NCBI GenBank assembly: GCA_023417285.1
Contig: JAEZFR010000489.1
Location: 1 to 6,650 of the forward strand
Length of the DNA: 6,650 nucleotides
Source: Bacillota bacterium
GTDB lineage: Bacteria > Bacillota > Clostridia > Acetivibrionales > DSM-1351
Direction: 5' to 3'
Part shown: positions 1-5,712 of the stretch, piece after piece
Position numbering within the stretch: the first letter of the stretch is position 1
Layout: each line of letters starts with the position of its first letter
Notes under the pieces: generated by a model
What the model was told of the DNA's origin: nothing
Database searches by the model: none
What the model saw: only the letters and a program-made list of their open reading frames with translations
Translations under genes and position numbers: made by a program

Positions 1-1
1 G

Positions 2-403
2 TGTATTGCCTATGCTCTCTCAAGACCCGGTGTGGTGAGTGCATTGGTGGGCTGTAGGACACCTCAGGAAGTGGATAGTGCACTGGAGTATTTGGAAGCT
101 GATGCACAAATGCGAGATTTCTCTGAAATTGCAAGATCACCCAAATATTCTTTGCATGGAAAATGTGTTTACTGTGGGCATTGTTCACCATGTCCTGTTG
201 GAATTAATGTTGCAGATGTAACAAAATACTTAGACATTGCTAAAAGCAATGATGTAGTACCTGAAACTGTAAGATCACACTATAGGGGGTTGCCGCATCA
301 TGGAGGAGAATGCCTAGGATGCTTGGATTGTGAAACAAGATGTCCTTTTGGTGTAAAAATTGCTGAAAACATGCAAGATGCTAATACAATATTCGGGGAG
401 TAA
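2..403 (+). CDS. Aldo/keto reductase with C-terminal 4Fe-4S domain, 3' fragment
   Basis: This is the last 133 codons of a gene whose 5' part lies left of the window; the reading frame is open from base 2. The first ~45 residues fit the end of an aldo/keto reductase barrel: LSRPGVVSALVGCRTPQEV is the usual place where the last strands and cofactor-contacting loop of the family lie. The rest is a ferredoxin-like tail with two cysteine clusters, CVYCGHCSPCP and CLGCLDCETRCP, each spaced to hold a [4Fe-4S] cluster. The protein would be a cytoplasmic NAD(P)H-linked oxidoreductase passing electrons through the clusters. The substrate cannot be told from this fragment. The frame ends with TAA and no convincing terminator follows. 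The neighbouring RpiR gene has its own promoter 47 bases downstream, so the two are probably separate transcription units. Confidence 0.9.
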   Translation, partial: CIAYALSRPGVVSALVGCRTPQEVDSALEYLEADAQMRDFSEIARSPKYSLHGKCVYCGHCSPCPVGINVADVTKYLDIAKSNDVVPETVRSHYRGLPHHGGECLGCLDCETRCPFGVKIAENMQDANTIFGE

Positions 404-450
404 TTTTTAAATTAAAAATACATATAATTTTGCATTAAATACAAATGCGC

Positions 451-479
451 TTGACGCGTGAAAAAAAATTTCATACAAT
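451..479 (+). promoter_or_regulatory. Sigma-A-type promoter of the RpiR-family gene
   Basis: The -35 box TTGACG (451-456) and the -10 box TACAAT (474-479) are separated by exactly 17 bases and each differs from consensus at one position. Transcription would start near 486, leaving a leader of about 25 bases before the ribosome binding site and start codon. Confidence 0.8.
459..473 (+). promoter_or_regulatory. Operator-like inverted repeat inside the promoter spacer
   Basis: TGAAA and TTTCA form a perfect 5-base dyad separated by five A residues, filling most of the space between the -35 and -10 boxes. A repressor bound here would block RNA polymerase, so it is a natural candidate for autoregulation by the downstream RpiR-family protein. 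A near copy (TGAAA-N5-TTTCG) lies just after the gene at 1364-1378. The role is inferred: short A/T dyads arise easily in AT-rich DNA. Confidence 0.4.
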
Positions 480-508
480 TAATGCATAACTAATCAAAAG
501 GAGCAATT

Positions 509-517
509 ATGACATGA
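509..517 (+). other. Two-codon start-stop (ATG ACA TGA) overlapping the RpiR start
   Basis: AGGAG (499-503) lies only 5 bases before an ATG at 509, the closer start, but that frame ends after two codons at TGA 515-517. The stop overlaps the ATG at 514 that opens the regulator frame (ATGA overlap). Ribosomes could start on the minimal frame, stop, and re-start, lowering expression of the regulator. Alternatively, initiation occurs directly at 514 (10 bases after AGGAG) or at ATG 523 and the minimal frame means nothing. Confidence 0.4.
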
Positions 518-1353
518 CTTTTATGGAAAATTTAAACCATGCTTATCCAAAAATGTCAGAGGCTGCGCGAAAGATTGCAGATTATATGATGCAAAATCCA
601 GAAAATATTATTCATTGTACTATATCTCAGTTAGGGGATTTATGTGGAGTAAGTGAGGCAACCATTGTAAGATTTAGTAAGGCGTTAGGCTATGATGGAT
701 TTAACGAAATGAAAATTTATATGGCAAGTGAAATGATTCCGTCTAATTACTGGATACAAGAAGATGTTGAGGATACAGATACTGCTGACGTACTAGTAAA
801 GAAAGTAATGTCGAGTCAAATGAAGGCATTACAAAATACAATGAGAAATTTAAATGTTGCCTCATTTGAACGTGCCGTTGATAGCATTGCAAGTGCGAAC
901 CGTGTAGAGCTATATGCATCTGGCAATTCAAAGCATATGATATCAGATGCAAATTATCGTTTCTTGTGTATAGGAATACCCAGTTATGTTCCATACGACA
1001 CCGCAAATGCATTAATGCAGTCAGCAATGCTGAACCCACAAGATGTAGCGATAGGCGTTTCGATATCAGGTAGCTCTAAAGGAACAGTTCTAGCACTTGA
1101 AAATGCAAAATCCGTCGGTGCAACAACTATATGCGTCACAGGGTATCCAAAATCACCTATCACAAAGGCAGCAGATATTTGTTTGATAGCAGAAGCTGGT
1201 GATGCAATGTTTAGAGAAGGATCTATAACATCTCGTATTGCACATAATAGTGTATTAGATGCATTATATATCGGAGTAGGAATGCGACGTGGAGATTATT
1301 CAAAAGAACATATAAAAGAGTCAAACAAGTTAATGGCAAATGAAAAATATTAA
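514..1353 (+). CDS. MurR/RpiR-family transcriptional regulator (HTH plus SIS domain)
   Basis: This 279-residue protein has the full family layout and length. Residues ~1-75 form the N-terminal HTH_6 domain, with the helix-turn-helix around 36-58 (TISQLGDLCGVSEATIVRFS) followed by the typical KALGYDGFNEMK. Residues ~128-255 form a SIS phosphosugar-binding domain: LYASGNS (133-139), VSISGSSKGTV (182-192) and SITSRIAHNSVLDAL near 237-251. Such proteins repress or activate sugar and amino-sugar genes in response to a phosphosugar. With nagB as the next gene, glucosamine-6-phosphate, GlcNAc-6-phosphate or MurNAc-6-phosphate is a plausible effector, but that is inference. The start at 514 gives the longest frame. 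ATG 523 (MENLNHAYPKMS) is a possible alternative because many relatives begin near that point. The gene has its own promoter at 451-479 and a dyad that may be its operator. Confidence 0.93.
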   Translation: MTFMENLNHAYPKMSEAARKIADYMMQNPENIIHCTISQLGDLCGVSEATIVRFSKALGYDGFNEMKIYMASEMIPSNYWIQEDVEDTDTADVLVKKVMSSQMKALQNTMRNLNVASFERAVDSIASANRVELYASGNSKHMISDANYRFLCIGIPSYVPYDTANALMQSAMLNPQDVAIGVSISGSSKGTVLALENAKSVGATTICVTGYPKSPITKAADICLIAEAGDAMFREGSITSRIAHNSVLDALYIGVGMRRGDYSKEHIKESNKLMANEKY

Positions 1354-1363
1354 CGGATCATAA

Positions 1364-1378
1364 TGAAAAAATGTTTCG
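1364..1378 (+). promoter_or_regulatory. Second operator-like dyad (TGAAA-N5-TTTCG)
   Basis: This site lies 11 bases after the stop codon of the regulator. It matches the dyad in the regulator's promoter at 9 of 10 arm positions, with the same 5-base gap. It could be a second binding site upstream of nagB, but no promoter is visible next to it, so it may be chance. Confidence 0.25.
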
Positions 1379-1573
1379 TATTCTTGTATTTGTATTAAGA
1401 AAATCTTCTTGTCGAGAAAGCAAATTATGTAAATAAGTAAAATACCATAAAACTATGGGAGTTTTAAAACAAATCATTTCACAGAAGCTATCAACAGGGA
1501 AGGATATAGCAATTGTCAAAATGCTAACATATCAGTAGGTTTGGATACCTTTCTCATCAATCAGCACTAGAAC

Positions 1574-1631
1574 TAGGATAGCAAGCTATATATATATATA
1601 TATATATATAGGATAGCAAGCTCTATATATA
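1574..1631 (+). repeat. TA dinucleotide tract inside a duplicated 14-mer
   Basis: The 14-base word TAGGATAGCAAGCT occurs at 1574-1587 and again at 1609-1622, offset by 35 bases. The first copy runs into twelve perfect TA units (1587-1610), and the second copy is followed by C and a shorter run of four TA units (1624-1631). It is therefore an imperfect tandem duplication with a microsatellite in each unit. Slipped-strand mispairing could change its length, and the TA run can extrude a cruciform. It lies about 225 bases before nagB. Confidence 0.85.
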
Positions 1632-1670
1632 AATGAATATTCTCAACACAAATGTTGGCTTTATTTTGTC

Positions 1671-1686
1671 ATACATTAGAATGTAT
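1671..1686 (+). promoter_or_regulatory. 16-base perfect palindrome upstream of nagB
   Basis: ATACATT and AATGTAT flank a central AG. A perfect 7-base dyad of this size fits a dimeric regulator site. It does not match the catabolite-repression (cre) or NagR/YvoA (dre) sites as I know them, and it shares no core with the TGAAA dyads. The function is unknown. Confidence 0.3.
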
Positions 1687-1841
1687 TAATTGTGTTTATA
1701 GGTTTAAGTGGACCTAATAAATATACATAACTAAGGATGCGGAGTGGTCATAATATTGTATCATTACACAAGGGCATTATCATTTAAATAGTGAAAATAT
1801 ATGCCAAATTTGGTGGAGAGAAAAAATTAAAATAATACTAT

Positions 1842-1848
1842 GGGGGAG
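1842..1848 (+). promoter_or_regulatory. Ribosome binding site that fixes the nagB start
   Basis: GGGGGAG ends 6 bases before ATG 1855, ideal spacing. An in-frame ATG at 1840 overlaps this site and has no ribosome binding site of its own, so it should not be used as the start. Confidence 0.75.
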
Positions 1849-1854
1849 AACTAC

Positions 1855-2583
1855 ATGGAAATTATAGTTGTTAAAGATTATAGTAAAATGAGTAAGGTCG
1901 CTGCTAATCTAATTGCAGAAGAGGTAAAGGCAAATCCACAGGCTGTGCTTGGTTTAGCTACTGGAGGAACTCCAGAGGGGATATATCGGGAATTGGTAAA
2001 TATGAATAAAACTGATAATGTGGATTTCTCAGAAGTTACTACTGTAAATCTTGATGAATATATTGGATTACCGGGGGATCATCCTCAAAGCTATAGATAT
2101 TTCATGGATGATAAATTATTTAATCATATAAATATAAATAAGGAAAGAACCTTTGTTCCAAATGGATTAGCTGCAGATATCAATGAAGAAGGAAAAAACT
2201 ATGACAAAATGATTGATGGATTAGGTGGAATTGATATTCAATTGCTTGGAATAGGAAATAATGGACATATTGCATTTAATGAACCAGATGAATATCTGGT
2301 TGCAGGAACTCACTTAACTTCATTAACTGAGAATACAATTAAGGCTAATGCAAGATTTTTTGATTCTATTGATGAAGTGCCTACTACTGCAATAACAATG
2401 GGCTTAGGCCAAATAATGAAATCTAAAAAAATATTGATGGTTGCAAGTGGGGAAGGAAAAGCGAAAGTTGTTAAAGGTCTTGTAAGCGGAAAAATAACTC
2501 CTTTAAATCCAGCAACAATGCTACAAATGCATAGAGATGTTACGTTGGTTATTGATGAGGTGGCAGCGAGGTTAATTAAGTAG
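1855..2583 (+). CDS. nagB: Glucosamine-6-phosphate deaminase
   Basis: NagB converts glucosamine-6-phosphate and water to fructose-6-phosphate and ammonia in the cytoplasm, moving amino sugars from chitin or cell wall into glycolysis. From ATG 1855 the protein has 242 residues, the usual length of the short Gram-positive form, and begins MEIIVVKDYSKMS as relatives do. Landmarks are the phosphate loop GLATGGTPEG (33-42), TTVNLDEYIGL with the probable catalytic Asp67, LLGIGNNGHIAFNEP (130-144) with His138 and Glu143, and TAITMGLGQIM (178-188). The residue before Gly-His is Asn136, where the E. coli enzyme has Asp141; Asn occurs here in other Firmicute NagB proteins, so activity is expected. The C-terminal allosteric extension of the E. 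coli enzyme is absent. There is no nagA beside it. The RpiR gene upstream is the likely regulator. Confidence 0.96.
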   Translation: MEIIVVKDYSKMSKVAANLIAEEVKANPQAVLGLATGGTPEGIYRELVNMNKTDNVDFSEVTTVNLDEYIGLPGDHPQSYRYFMDDKLFNHININKERTFVPNGLAADINEEGKNYDKMIDGLGGIDIQLLGIGNNGHIAFNEPDEYLVAGTHLTSLTENTIKANARFFDSIDEVPTTAITMGLGQIMKSKKILMVASGEGKAKVVKGLVSGKITPLNPATMLQMHRDVTLVIDEVAARLIK

Positions 2584-2610
2584 TTTTAACTAAACGAATA
2601 TATACATAAT

Positions 2611-2670
2611 AAATGGCATGTCAAGAGAACTCTGAGTAAATCAGAATTTCATGACTTGCCATTTTAATTT
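2611..2670 (+). terminator. Long hairpin after nagB, probable intrinsic terminator
   Basis: The arms 2611-2635 and 2641-2664 pair over their full length, with two mismatches, one G-T pair and a small bulge, around a GTAAA loop. AAATGGCA pairs with TGCCATTT at the base, and TTTTAATTT follows (2662-2670). The position 28 bases after the nagB stop suits a terminator. The unusual length (54 bases) also fits a mobile-element remnant or miniature inverted-repeat element. Confidence 0.6.
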
Positions 2671-2675
2671 AGGTT

Positions 2676-2762
2676 TCAATGGGAGTCTGCCGTCATACAT
2701 GGACCTGTATCCCTTGTACTTGAGACTTGGTAACCAAGAATGGATTTTTTGATGGCATCCAT
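2676..2762 (-). pseudogene. Possible transposase remnant (weak)
   Basis: On the minus strand a 28-residue frame from ATG 2762 to TGA 2676 includes SILGYQVSSTRDTGPCM. This recalls the stretch after the first catalytic Asp in DDE transposases and integrases (aspartate, hydrophobic residues, ILGY, S, R). The adjacent minus-strand frame (2641 to about 2840, ending KWQVMKF) stays open on both sides, as expected of a gene broken by frameshifts. No family could be named and the match is by eye only. Confidence 0.25.
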
Positions 2763-2907
2763 AAAAAACCAAATGTAATGCTCTATAACTTACCATATAG
2801 AATAAACTTCCAACATTATTCTTCCTCGGCAAAGCAGAACCCCTCACATAAAAATTCTCAAGAGAATACCATGTATTACAAGAGATTTTATTAATGGGGG
2901 TATATAC

Positions 2908-3723
2908 ATGGGGTATTATGTTAATGTTGAACCAAATGTAAAAATTTATGTGGAGGATATTAATCCAACAGGAACAAAAACAATCCTGTTCATTCACGGA
3001 TGGCCGGGTAACCATAATTTGTTCGAATATCAATTCAACCAATTGCCCAAAATGGGGTACAGGTGTATCGGAATGGACATCAGGGGATTCGGCTTATCGG
3101 ACAGACCCTGGACAGGTTACGATTATGACCGATTGTCAGATGATGTCAGAAGTGTGGTTGACGCACTCAAATTGCAGAATTTTATCCTAGGGGGACATTC
3201 AACGGGAGGAGCGATTTGCATCAGGTATATGTCAAGACATAAAGGGTATGGTGTATCTAAACTTGCTCTTTTTGCCGCAGCGGCTCCTAGTCTTGTCCAA
3301 CGACCATATTTTCCATATGGCTTGCAAAAACAGGCTGTAATTAACATCATTCAAGGCACATATAACGATCGGCCAAATATGCTTAGAGGGTTTGGGAATA
3401 TGATTTTTTATAATCCTGTTTCTGTCCCGCTTTCAGATTGGATTTTCCAATTGGGGCTGCAGGCAGCCAGCTGGTCGACTGCAGCTATAGCAAACACCTG
3501 GCTGGATGAAGAAGGGCTGTTTAATGATCTGAAAACAATAAATGTTCCAACGCTAATTCTTCACGGTATTAATGACCAGGTCTGCCTATATCCGTTGGCT
3601 ATAGCACAAAATAATAGTATCAGAAATTCAAAGCTTGTACCATTTGAAGCGTGTGGTCACTTCCTGTTCTATGATCAGCGTGACAGGTTCAACAAGGAGT
3701 TAGTACAATTTATAGAAGCGTAA
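2908..3723 (+). CDS. Alpha/beta hydrolase-fold protein
   Basis: The 271-residue protein has a complete alpha/beta hydrolase pattern. HGWPG (30-34) is the oxyanion-hole motif, MDIRGFGLSDRP (56-67) follows, GHSTGG (96-101) is the nucleophile elbow with Ser98, Asp223 lies in LHGINDQ, and His251 in ACGHFLF completes the catalytic triad. The cap region (~128-200) is short and helical. There is no signal peptide or membrane segment, so it should be cytoplasmic. The layout resembles the esterase, lactonase and cofactor-free haloperoxidase-like group; the substrate cannot be assigned. ATG 2908 has GGGGGT 7 bases upstream. Its base composition differs from its neighbours: G/C-rich codons and GC-rich patches such as the PstI/SalI-like stretch near 3460-3485 stand out in AT-rich surroundings. 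This suggests horizontal transfer, which fits the element-like scars on both sides. Confidence 0.9.
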   Translation: MGYYVNVEPNVKIYVEDINPTGTKTILFIHGWPGNHNLFEYQFNQLPKMGYRCIGMDIRGFGLSDRPWTGYDYDRLSDDVRSVVDALKLQNFILGGHSTGGAICIRYMSRHKGYGVSKLALFAAAAPSLVQRPYFPYGLQKQAVINIIQGTYNDRPNMLRGFGNMIFYNPVSVPLSDWIFQLGLQAASWSTAAIANTWLDEEGLFNDLKTINVPTLILHGINDQVCLYPLAIAQNNSIRNSKLVPFEACGHFLFYDQRDRFNKELVQFIEA

Positions 3724-3828
3724 GGATTAGTGAATCAATAATTCAGCATGGCGGAGAAAATTAATACTTGTACAAATTGCTATCCAATATACCATGGATG
3801 CTAACGGTAAACTTACCGCAAGGAGTAT

Positions 3829-3886
3829 TAAGCTAAATAATAATAAGCTAGATAATAATAGGTAAATATTAGTAAGTGAATATTAA
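3829..3886 (+). repeat. AT-rich degenerate tandem repeats
   Basis: Two 15-base copies, 3829-3843 and 3844-3858 (TAAGCTAAATAATAA and TAAGCTAGATAATAA), differ at one base. Two looser 14-base copies follow: 3859-3872 (TAGGTAAATATTAG) and 3873-3886 (TAAGTGAATATTAA). Replication slippage explains the first pair; the kinship of the second pair to the first is weak. Confidence 0.6.
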
Positions 3887-3892
3887 TAACGG

Positions 3893-3944
3893 CAGTGCAC
3901 CCCAAATATTAGACAAAAAACTAATGTTTGGGGTGTACTGTTTT
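3893..3944 (+). terminator. 20-bp stem hairpin; terminator and possible insertion-sequence end
   Basis: The arms 3893-3912 and 3921-3940 pair at all 20 positions in RNA (two as G-U) around the loop ACAAAAAA, with TTTT after the stem. This is a strong intrinsic terminator, placed 170 bases after the hydrolase stop. The arm words GCACCCCAAA and TTAGACA resemble the terminal sequences of IS3/IS150-group insertion sequences, so the hairpin may be an IS end or a solo remnant rather than a native terminator. That likeness is from memory. Confidence 0.65.
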
Positions 3945-4023
3945 GCTACCACACGAGCTTTTCCATCTGATGACTAACTGATATAGTAGATGTGCATTTT
4001 ATTAAGTAGTTCTTCCCCAGTAA

Positions 4024-4052
4024 TTGACTTAATTTTATAAATATAATACAAT
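4024..4052 (+). promoter_or_regulatory. Sigma-A-type promoter of the ATPase gene
   Basis: TTGACT (4024-4029), 17 bases, TACAAT (4047-4052). Two nearby TATAAT words (4042-4047 and 4058-4063) have no properly spaced -35 box. Transcription would start near 4059, giving a leader of under 30 bases. Confidence 0.7.
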
Positions 4053-4073
4053 TTGGTTATAATAAAAGTAATG

Positions 4074-4080
4074 AGGTGAT
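4074..4080 (+). promoter_or_regulatory. Ribosome binding site supporting a TTG start
   Basis: AGGTGAT lies 5 bases before TTG 4086. No ATG or GTG in the frame is as well placed, and the protein then begins with the family-typical ERKIVNKLIEWKQS, so TTG is the likely start codon. Confidence 0.75.
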
Positions 4081-4085
4081 ATTTA

Positions 4086-5378
4086 TTGGAACGAAAAATA
4101 GTCAACAAACTAATAGAATGGAAACAAAGCCTTGATAGAAAGCCCTTGATTTTGCAAGGAGCTAGGCAGGTAGGAAAGACATATACCATTCTTACTTTTG
4201 GAAAGCAGTATTATAAATCGTGTGTATACTTTAATTTTGAAGATAACAAGGAGCTTGCCGCTATATTTGACCGCGACCTAAACCCTGAAAGACTTGTAAA
4301 AGAACTAACTGTAAAATCGGGGCAATCTATATTAAAAGAACATACTCTCATATTTTTTGATGAAATTCAAGCTTGTGAGAGGGCATTAACAGCTTTAAAG
4401 TATTTCAATGAAAATGCCAATGAATATCATATTATTGCTGCGGGAAGTTTACTTGGAGTGGCAGTTAATAGAGAAAATTACTCCTTTCCGGTTGGGAAGG
4501 TTGACCTCATGACTCTATATCCACTTGATTTCGAAGAATATTTGAATGCATTGGGAAGAGGCGATTTTGTAGAGTTAATAAAAGAATGCTTTAGTAATAA
4601 TACACCGTTTTCTATGCATGATACGGCAATGGATTATTACAAAACCTATCTGCTAACTGGGGGTATGCCAGCGGCTGTTTTACAATATATCAGTAAAAAG
4701 GATTTTGATTTTGTATTTGCTACTCAAAAGGCAATAAATGATGCATATATTGCGGATATGGCTAAGTATGCGACCCCAAATGAAACAACCAAAATTATGG
4801 CTGCGTTTGGGAGTATACCGGCACAGCTAGCTAAGGATAATAAGAAGTTTCAATACAAGCTAATAAAGTCAGGAGCTAAGTCAAACCAGTATGAAACGCC
4901 TATAGACTGGTTGAAGGCAAGCGGGGTAATAATAAAATGTCACAAGATAAATGAAGGTAAGCTACCGTTAAAGGCTTACTGTGACTTCTCGTCCTTTAAA
5001 ATATATTTGACAGATGTTGGGTTGTTATCTGCAAAGTTTGACATACCACCAAATGCAATATTGAGCAATTTACCAGCTTTTGATAACTTTAAGGGTGCTC
5101 TTGCTGAAAACTATGTTGCAGCTGCACTAGCTGCAAATGGGCATACGTCATATTATTGGGAGAGTAATGGAAAGGCTGAGGTAGATTTTATACTGCAAAT
5201 GAAAAATGGAGATATTATTCCTGTAGAAGTAAAATCAGGGGAGCATACCAAGGCTAAAAGTCTGATGGTGTTTAATCAAAGATACAATCCACCATACTCT
5301 ATTAGAATTTCAAGTAAAAATTTTGGATTTGCGAACAATATAAAGTCAGTTCCACTATATGCAGTATTTTTAATTTAA
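4086..5378 (+). CDS. AAA-type ATP-binding protein with C-terminal DUF4143
   Basis: This 430-residue protein has the usual length of the family. Residues ~18-150 form the P-loop NTPase: Walker A GARQVGKT (25-32), Walker B TLIFFDEIQ (87-95, Asp92-Glu93), and IIAAGSLLG (116-124) as sensor-like strand. A helical region (~185-300) includes LTGGMPAAV. The C-terminal DUF4143 part (~335-400) has a PD-(D/E)XK-like pattern: Glu341 in GALAENYVAAAL, Asp367 in AEVDFIL, and Glu381-x-Lys383 in PVEVKSG. The nuclease-like residues are therefore kept, although enzymatic activity has not generally been shown for this family. The protein is cytoplasmic, with no signal peptide. Its role is unknown: such genes are common, often single, in accessory regions of Clostridia and other bacteria. 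It has its own promoter and a TTG start and ends 343 bases before dndB, so it is probably transcribed alone. Confidence 0.92.
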   Translation: MERKIVNKLIEWKQSLDRKPLILQGARQVGKTYTILTFGKQYYKSCVYFNFEDNKELAAIFDRDLNPERLVKELTVKSGQSILKEHTLIFFDEIQACERALTALKYFNENANEYHIIAAGSLLGVAVNRENYSFPVGKVDLMTLYPLDFEEYLNALGRGDFVELIKECFSNNTPFSMHDTAMDYYKTYLLTGGMPAAVLQYISKKDFDFVFATQKAINDAYIADMAKYATPNETTKIMAAFGSIPAQLAKDNKKFQYKLIKSGAKSNQYETPIDWLKASGVIIKCHKINEGKLPLKAYCDFSSFKIYLTDVGLLSAKFDIPPNAILSNLPAFDNFKGALAENYVAAALAANGHTSYYWESNGKAEVDFILQMKNGDIIPVEVKSGEHTKAKSLMVFNQRYNPPYSIRISSKNFGFANNIKSVPLYAVFLI

Positions 5379-5453
5379 GAAGATTTAGTACGGTATAAAT
5401 TAGTCGTCCTGAATAAGTAGAATATGCCATAGAAGTGAGATTTATTATGGCTG

Positions 5454-5598
5454 AATGCTAATAAGTATAATATATAGCCCTTCCTCAATAACCTATAAGA
5501 CCTACATATTTGATAGGTGATGTTTGTTCAGGCTATACCTCTTAACTGATACAAAGTAATAGATATCTCAAATAGGTGACTGAAGGCAACTTAGCATT
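5454..5598 (+). repeat. Nested inverted repeats, possible structured RNA or DNA element
   Basis: Three inverted repeats are nested in order. AATGCTAA (5454-5461) pairs with TTAGCATT (5591-5598), TATAGCC (5473-5479) with GGCTATA (5531-5537), and ACCTAT (5491-5496) with ATAGGT (5513-5518). ACCTA at 5500-5504 competes for the last partner, which would allow a switch between two hairpins. This is compatible with a ~145-nt folded RNA, but the stems are short and far apart and no known RNA family was recognised. Confidence 0.3.
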
Positions 5599-5655
5599 AT
5601 ATTTTATGAGAAGCACCAGATTAAATTATAAGATGAAATGTATTTCTTTTCTATA

Positions 5656-5684
5656 TTGACTACGGTTTTTATGTCTTATATACT
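5656..5684 (+). promoter_or_regulatory. Sigma-A-type promoter of dndB
   Basis: TTGACT (5656-5661), 17 bases, TATACT (5679-5684). Both boxes differ from consensus at only one position. Transcription would start near 5691, about 30 bases before the dndB start. Confidence 0.8.
5661..5678 (+). promoter_or_regulatory. Candidate DndB operator in the promoter spacer
   Basis: TACG, 10 bases, CTTA occupies the spacer exactly between the -35 and -10 boxes. As I recall, the DndB homologue of Salmonella (DptB) represses its operon through a TACG-N10-CGTA site; this one differs at a single arm base. Steric repression of dndB and the genes behind it is a reasonable inference, not shown. Confidence 0.3.
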
Positions 5685-5702
5685 TAAGTAGATAAGTAGA
5701 AT

Positions 5703-5712
5703 TACGTACGTA
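5703..5712 (+). promoter_or_regulatory. Perfect palindrome TACGTACGTA just before the dndB ribosome binding site
   Basis: This 10-base palindrome carries the same TACG and CGTA half-sites as the candidate site in the promoter, but with a 2-base gap. It touches the ribosome binding site AGGTGAT (5712-5718). CG-containing words are rare in this AT-rich DNA, which makes two TACG-type sites within 50 bases notable. Confidence 0.35.

Larger units (their letters stand above)
1354..1854 (+). other. 501-base non-coding gap between the RpiR gene and nagB
   Basis: No convincing gene lies here on either strand. The gap holds the operator-like dyad 1364-1378, a 7-base stem with 5-base loop (TAAAACT/AGTTTTA, 1448-1466), the duplicated 14-mer with TA tract (1574-1631), a short hairpin CAACA/TGTTG followed by a T-rich run (1644-1665), the palindrome 1671-1686, and a TAGGT/ACCTA hairpin (1699-1716). 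No strong promoter for nagB stands out. TTGTAT (1756-1761), 16 bases, TATCAT (1778-1783) is the best I find, and its -35 box matches poorly. Confidence 0.6.
2584..2907 (+). other. 324-base gap between nagB and the hydrolase gene
   Basis: The gap holds the long hairpin 2611-2664, a short minus-strand reading frame that looks like a transposase scrap (2676-2762), and a 13-base dyad CTTGGT-A-ACCAAG (2726-2738). I see no clear promoter for the hydrolase gene. The ribosome binding site for that gene is GGGGGT (2896-2901). Confidence 0.6.
3724..4085 (+). other. 362-base gap between the hydrolase and the DUF4143 ATPase gene
   Basis: No gene is supported here. The gap contains a small dyad CGGTAA/TTACCG (3805-3818), a degenerate tandem repeat (3829-3886), a strong hairpin (3893-3940), and the promoter and ribosome binding site of the ATPase gene at its right end. 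Confidence 0.6.

Noticed and set aside
743..1039. Minus-strand frame of 98 codons inside the RpiR gene
   Set aside because: It is antisense to a well-supported regulator and has no ribosome binding site.
1455..1538. Small plus-strand frame of 27 codons beginning MGVLKQIISQKLSTG
   Set aside because: It has no ribosome binding site or promoter, starts within a hairpin loop, and resembles no family I know. A gene remnant is possible but cannot be supported.
2641..3042. Minus-strand frame of 133 codons across the hydrolase start
   Set aside because: Its first half is an antisense shadow of the hydrolase gene and it has no start signals. Only the distal part is discussed, as a possible transposase scrap.
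4024..4047. TTGACT with TATAAT at 4042 as the ATPase promoter
   Set aside because: The spacing is only 12 bases; TACAAT at 4047 gives the correct 17.
5480..5580. Short word matches to the 3' end of 23S rRNA (AAGACC, TTGATAGG, CTGATAC, TAATAG)
   Set aside because: The words come in rRNA-like order but with wrong spacing and no continuous match, so this is most likely chance.
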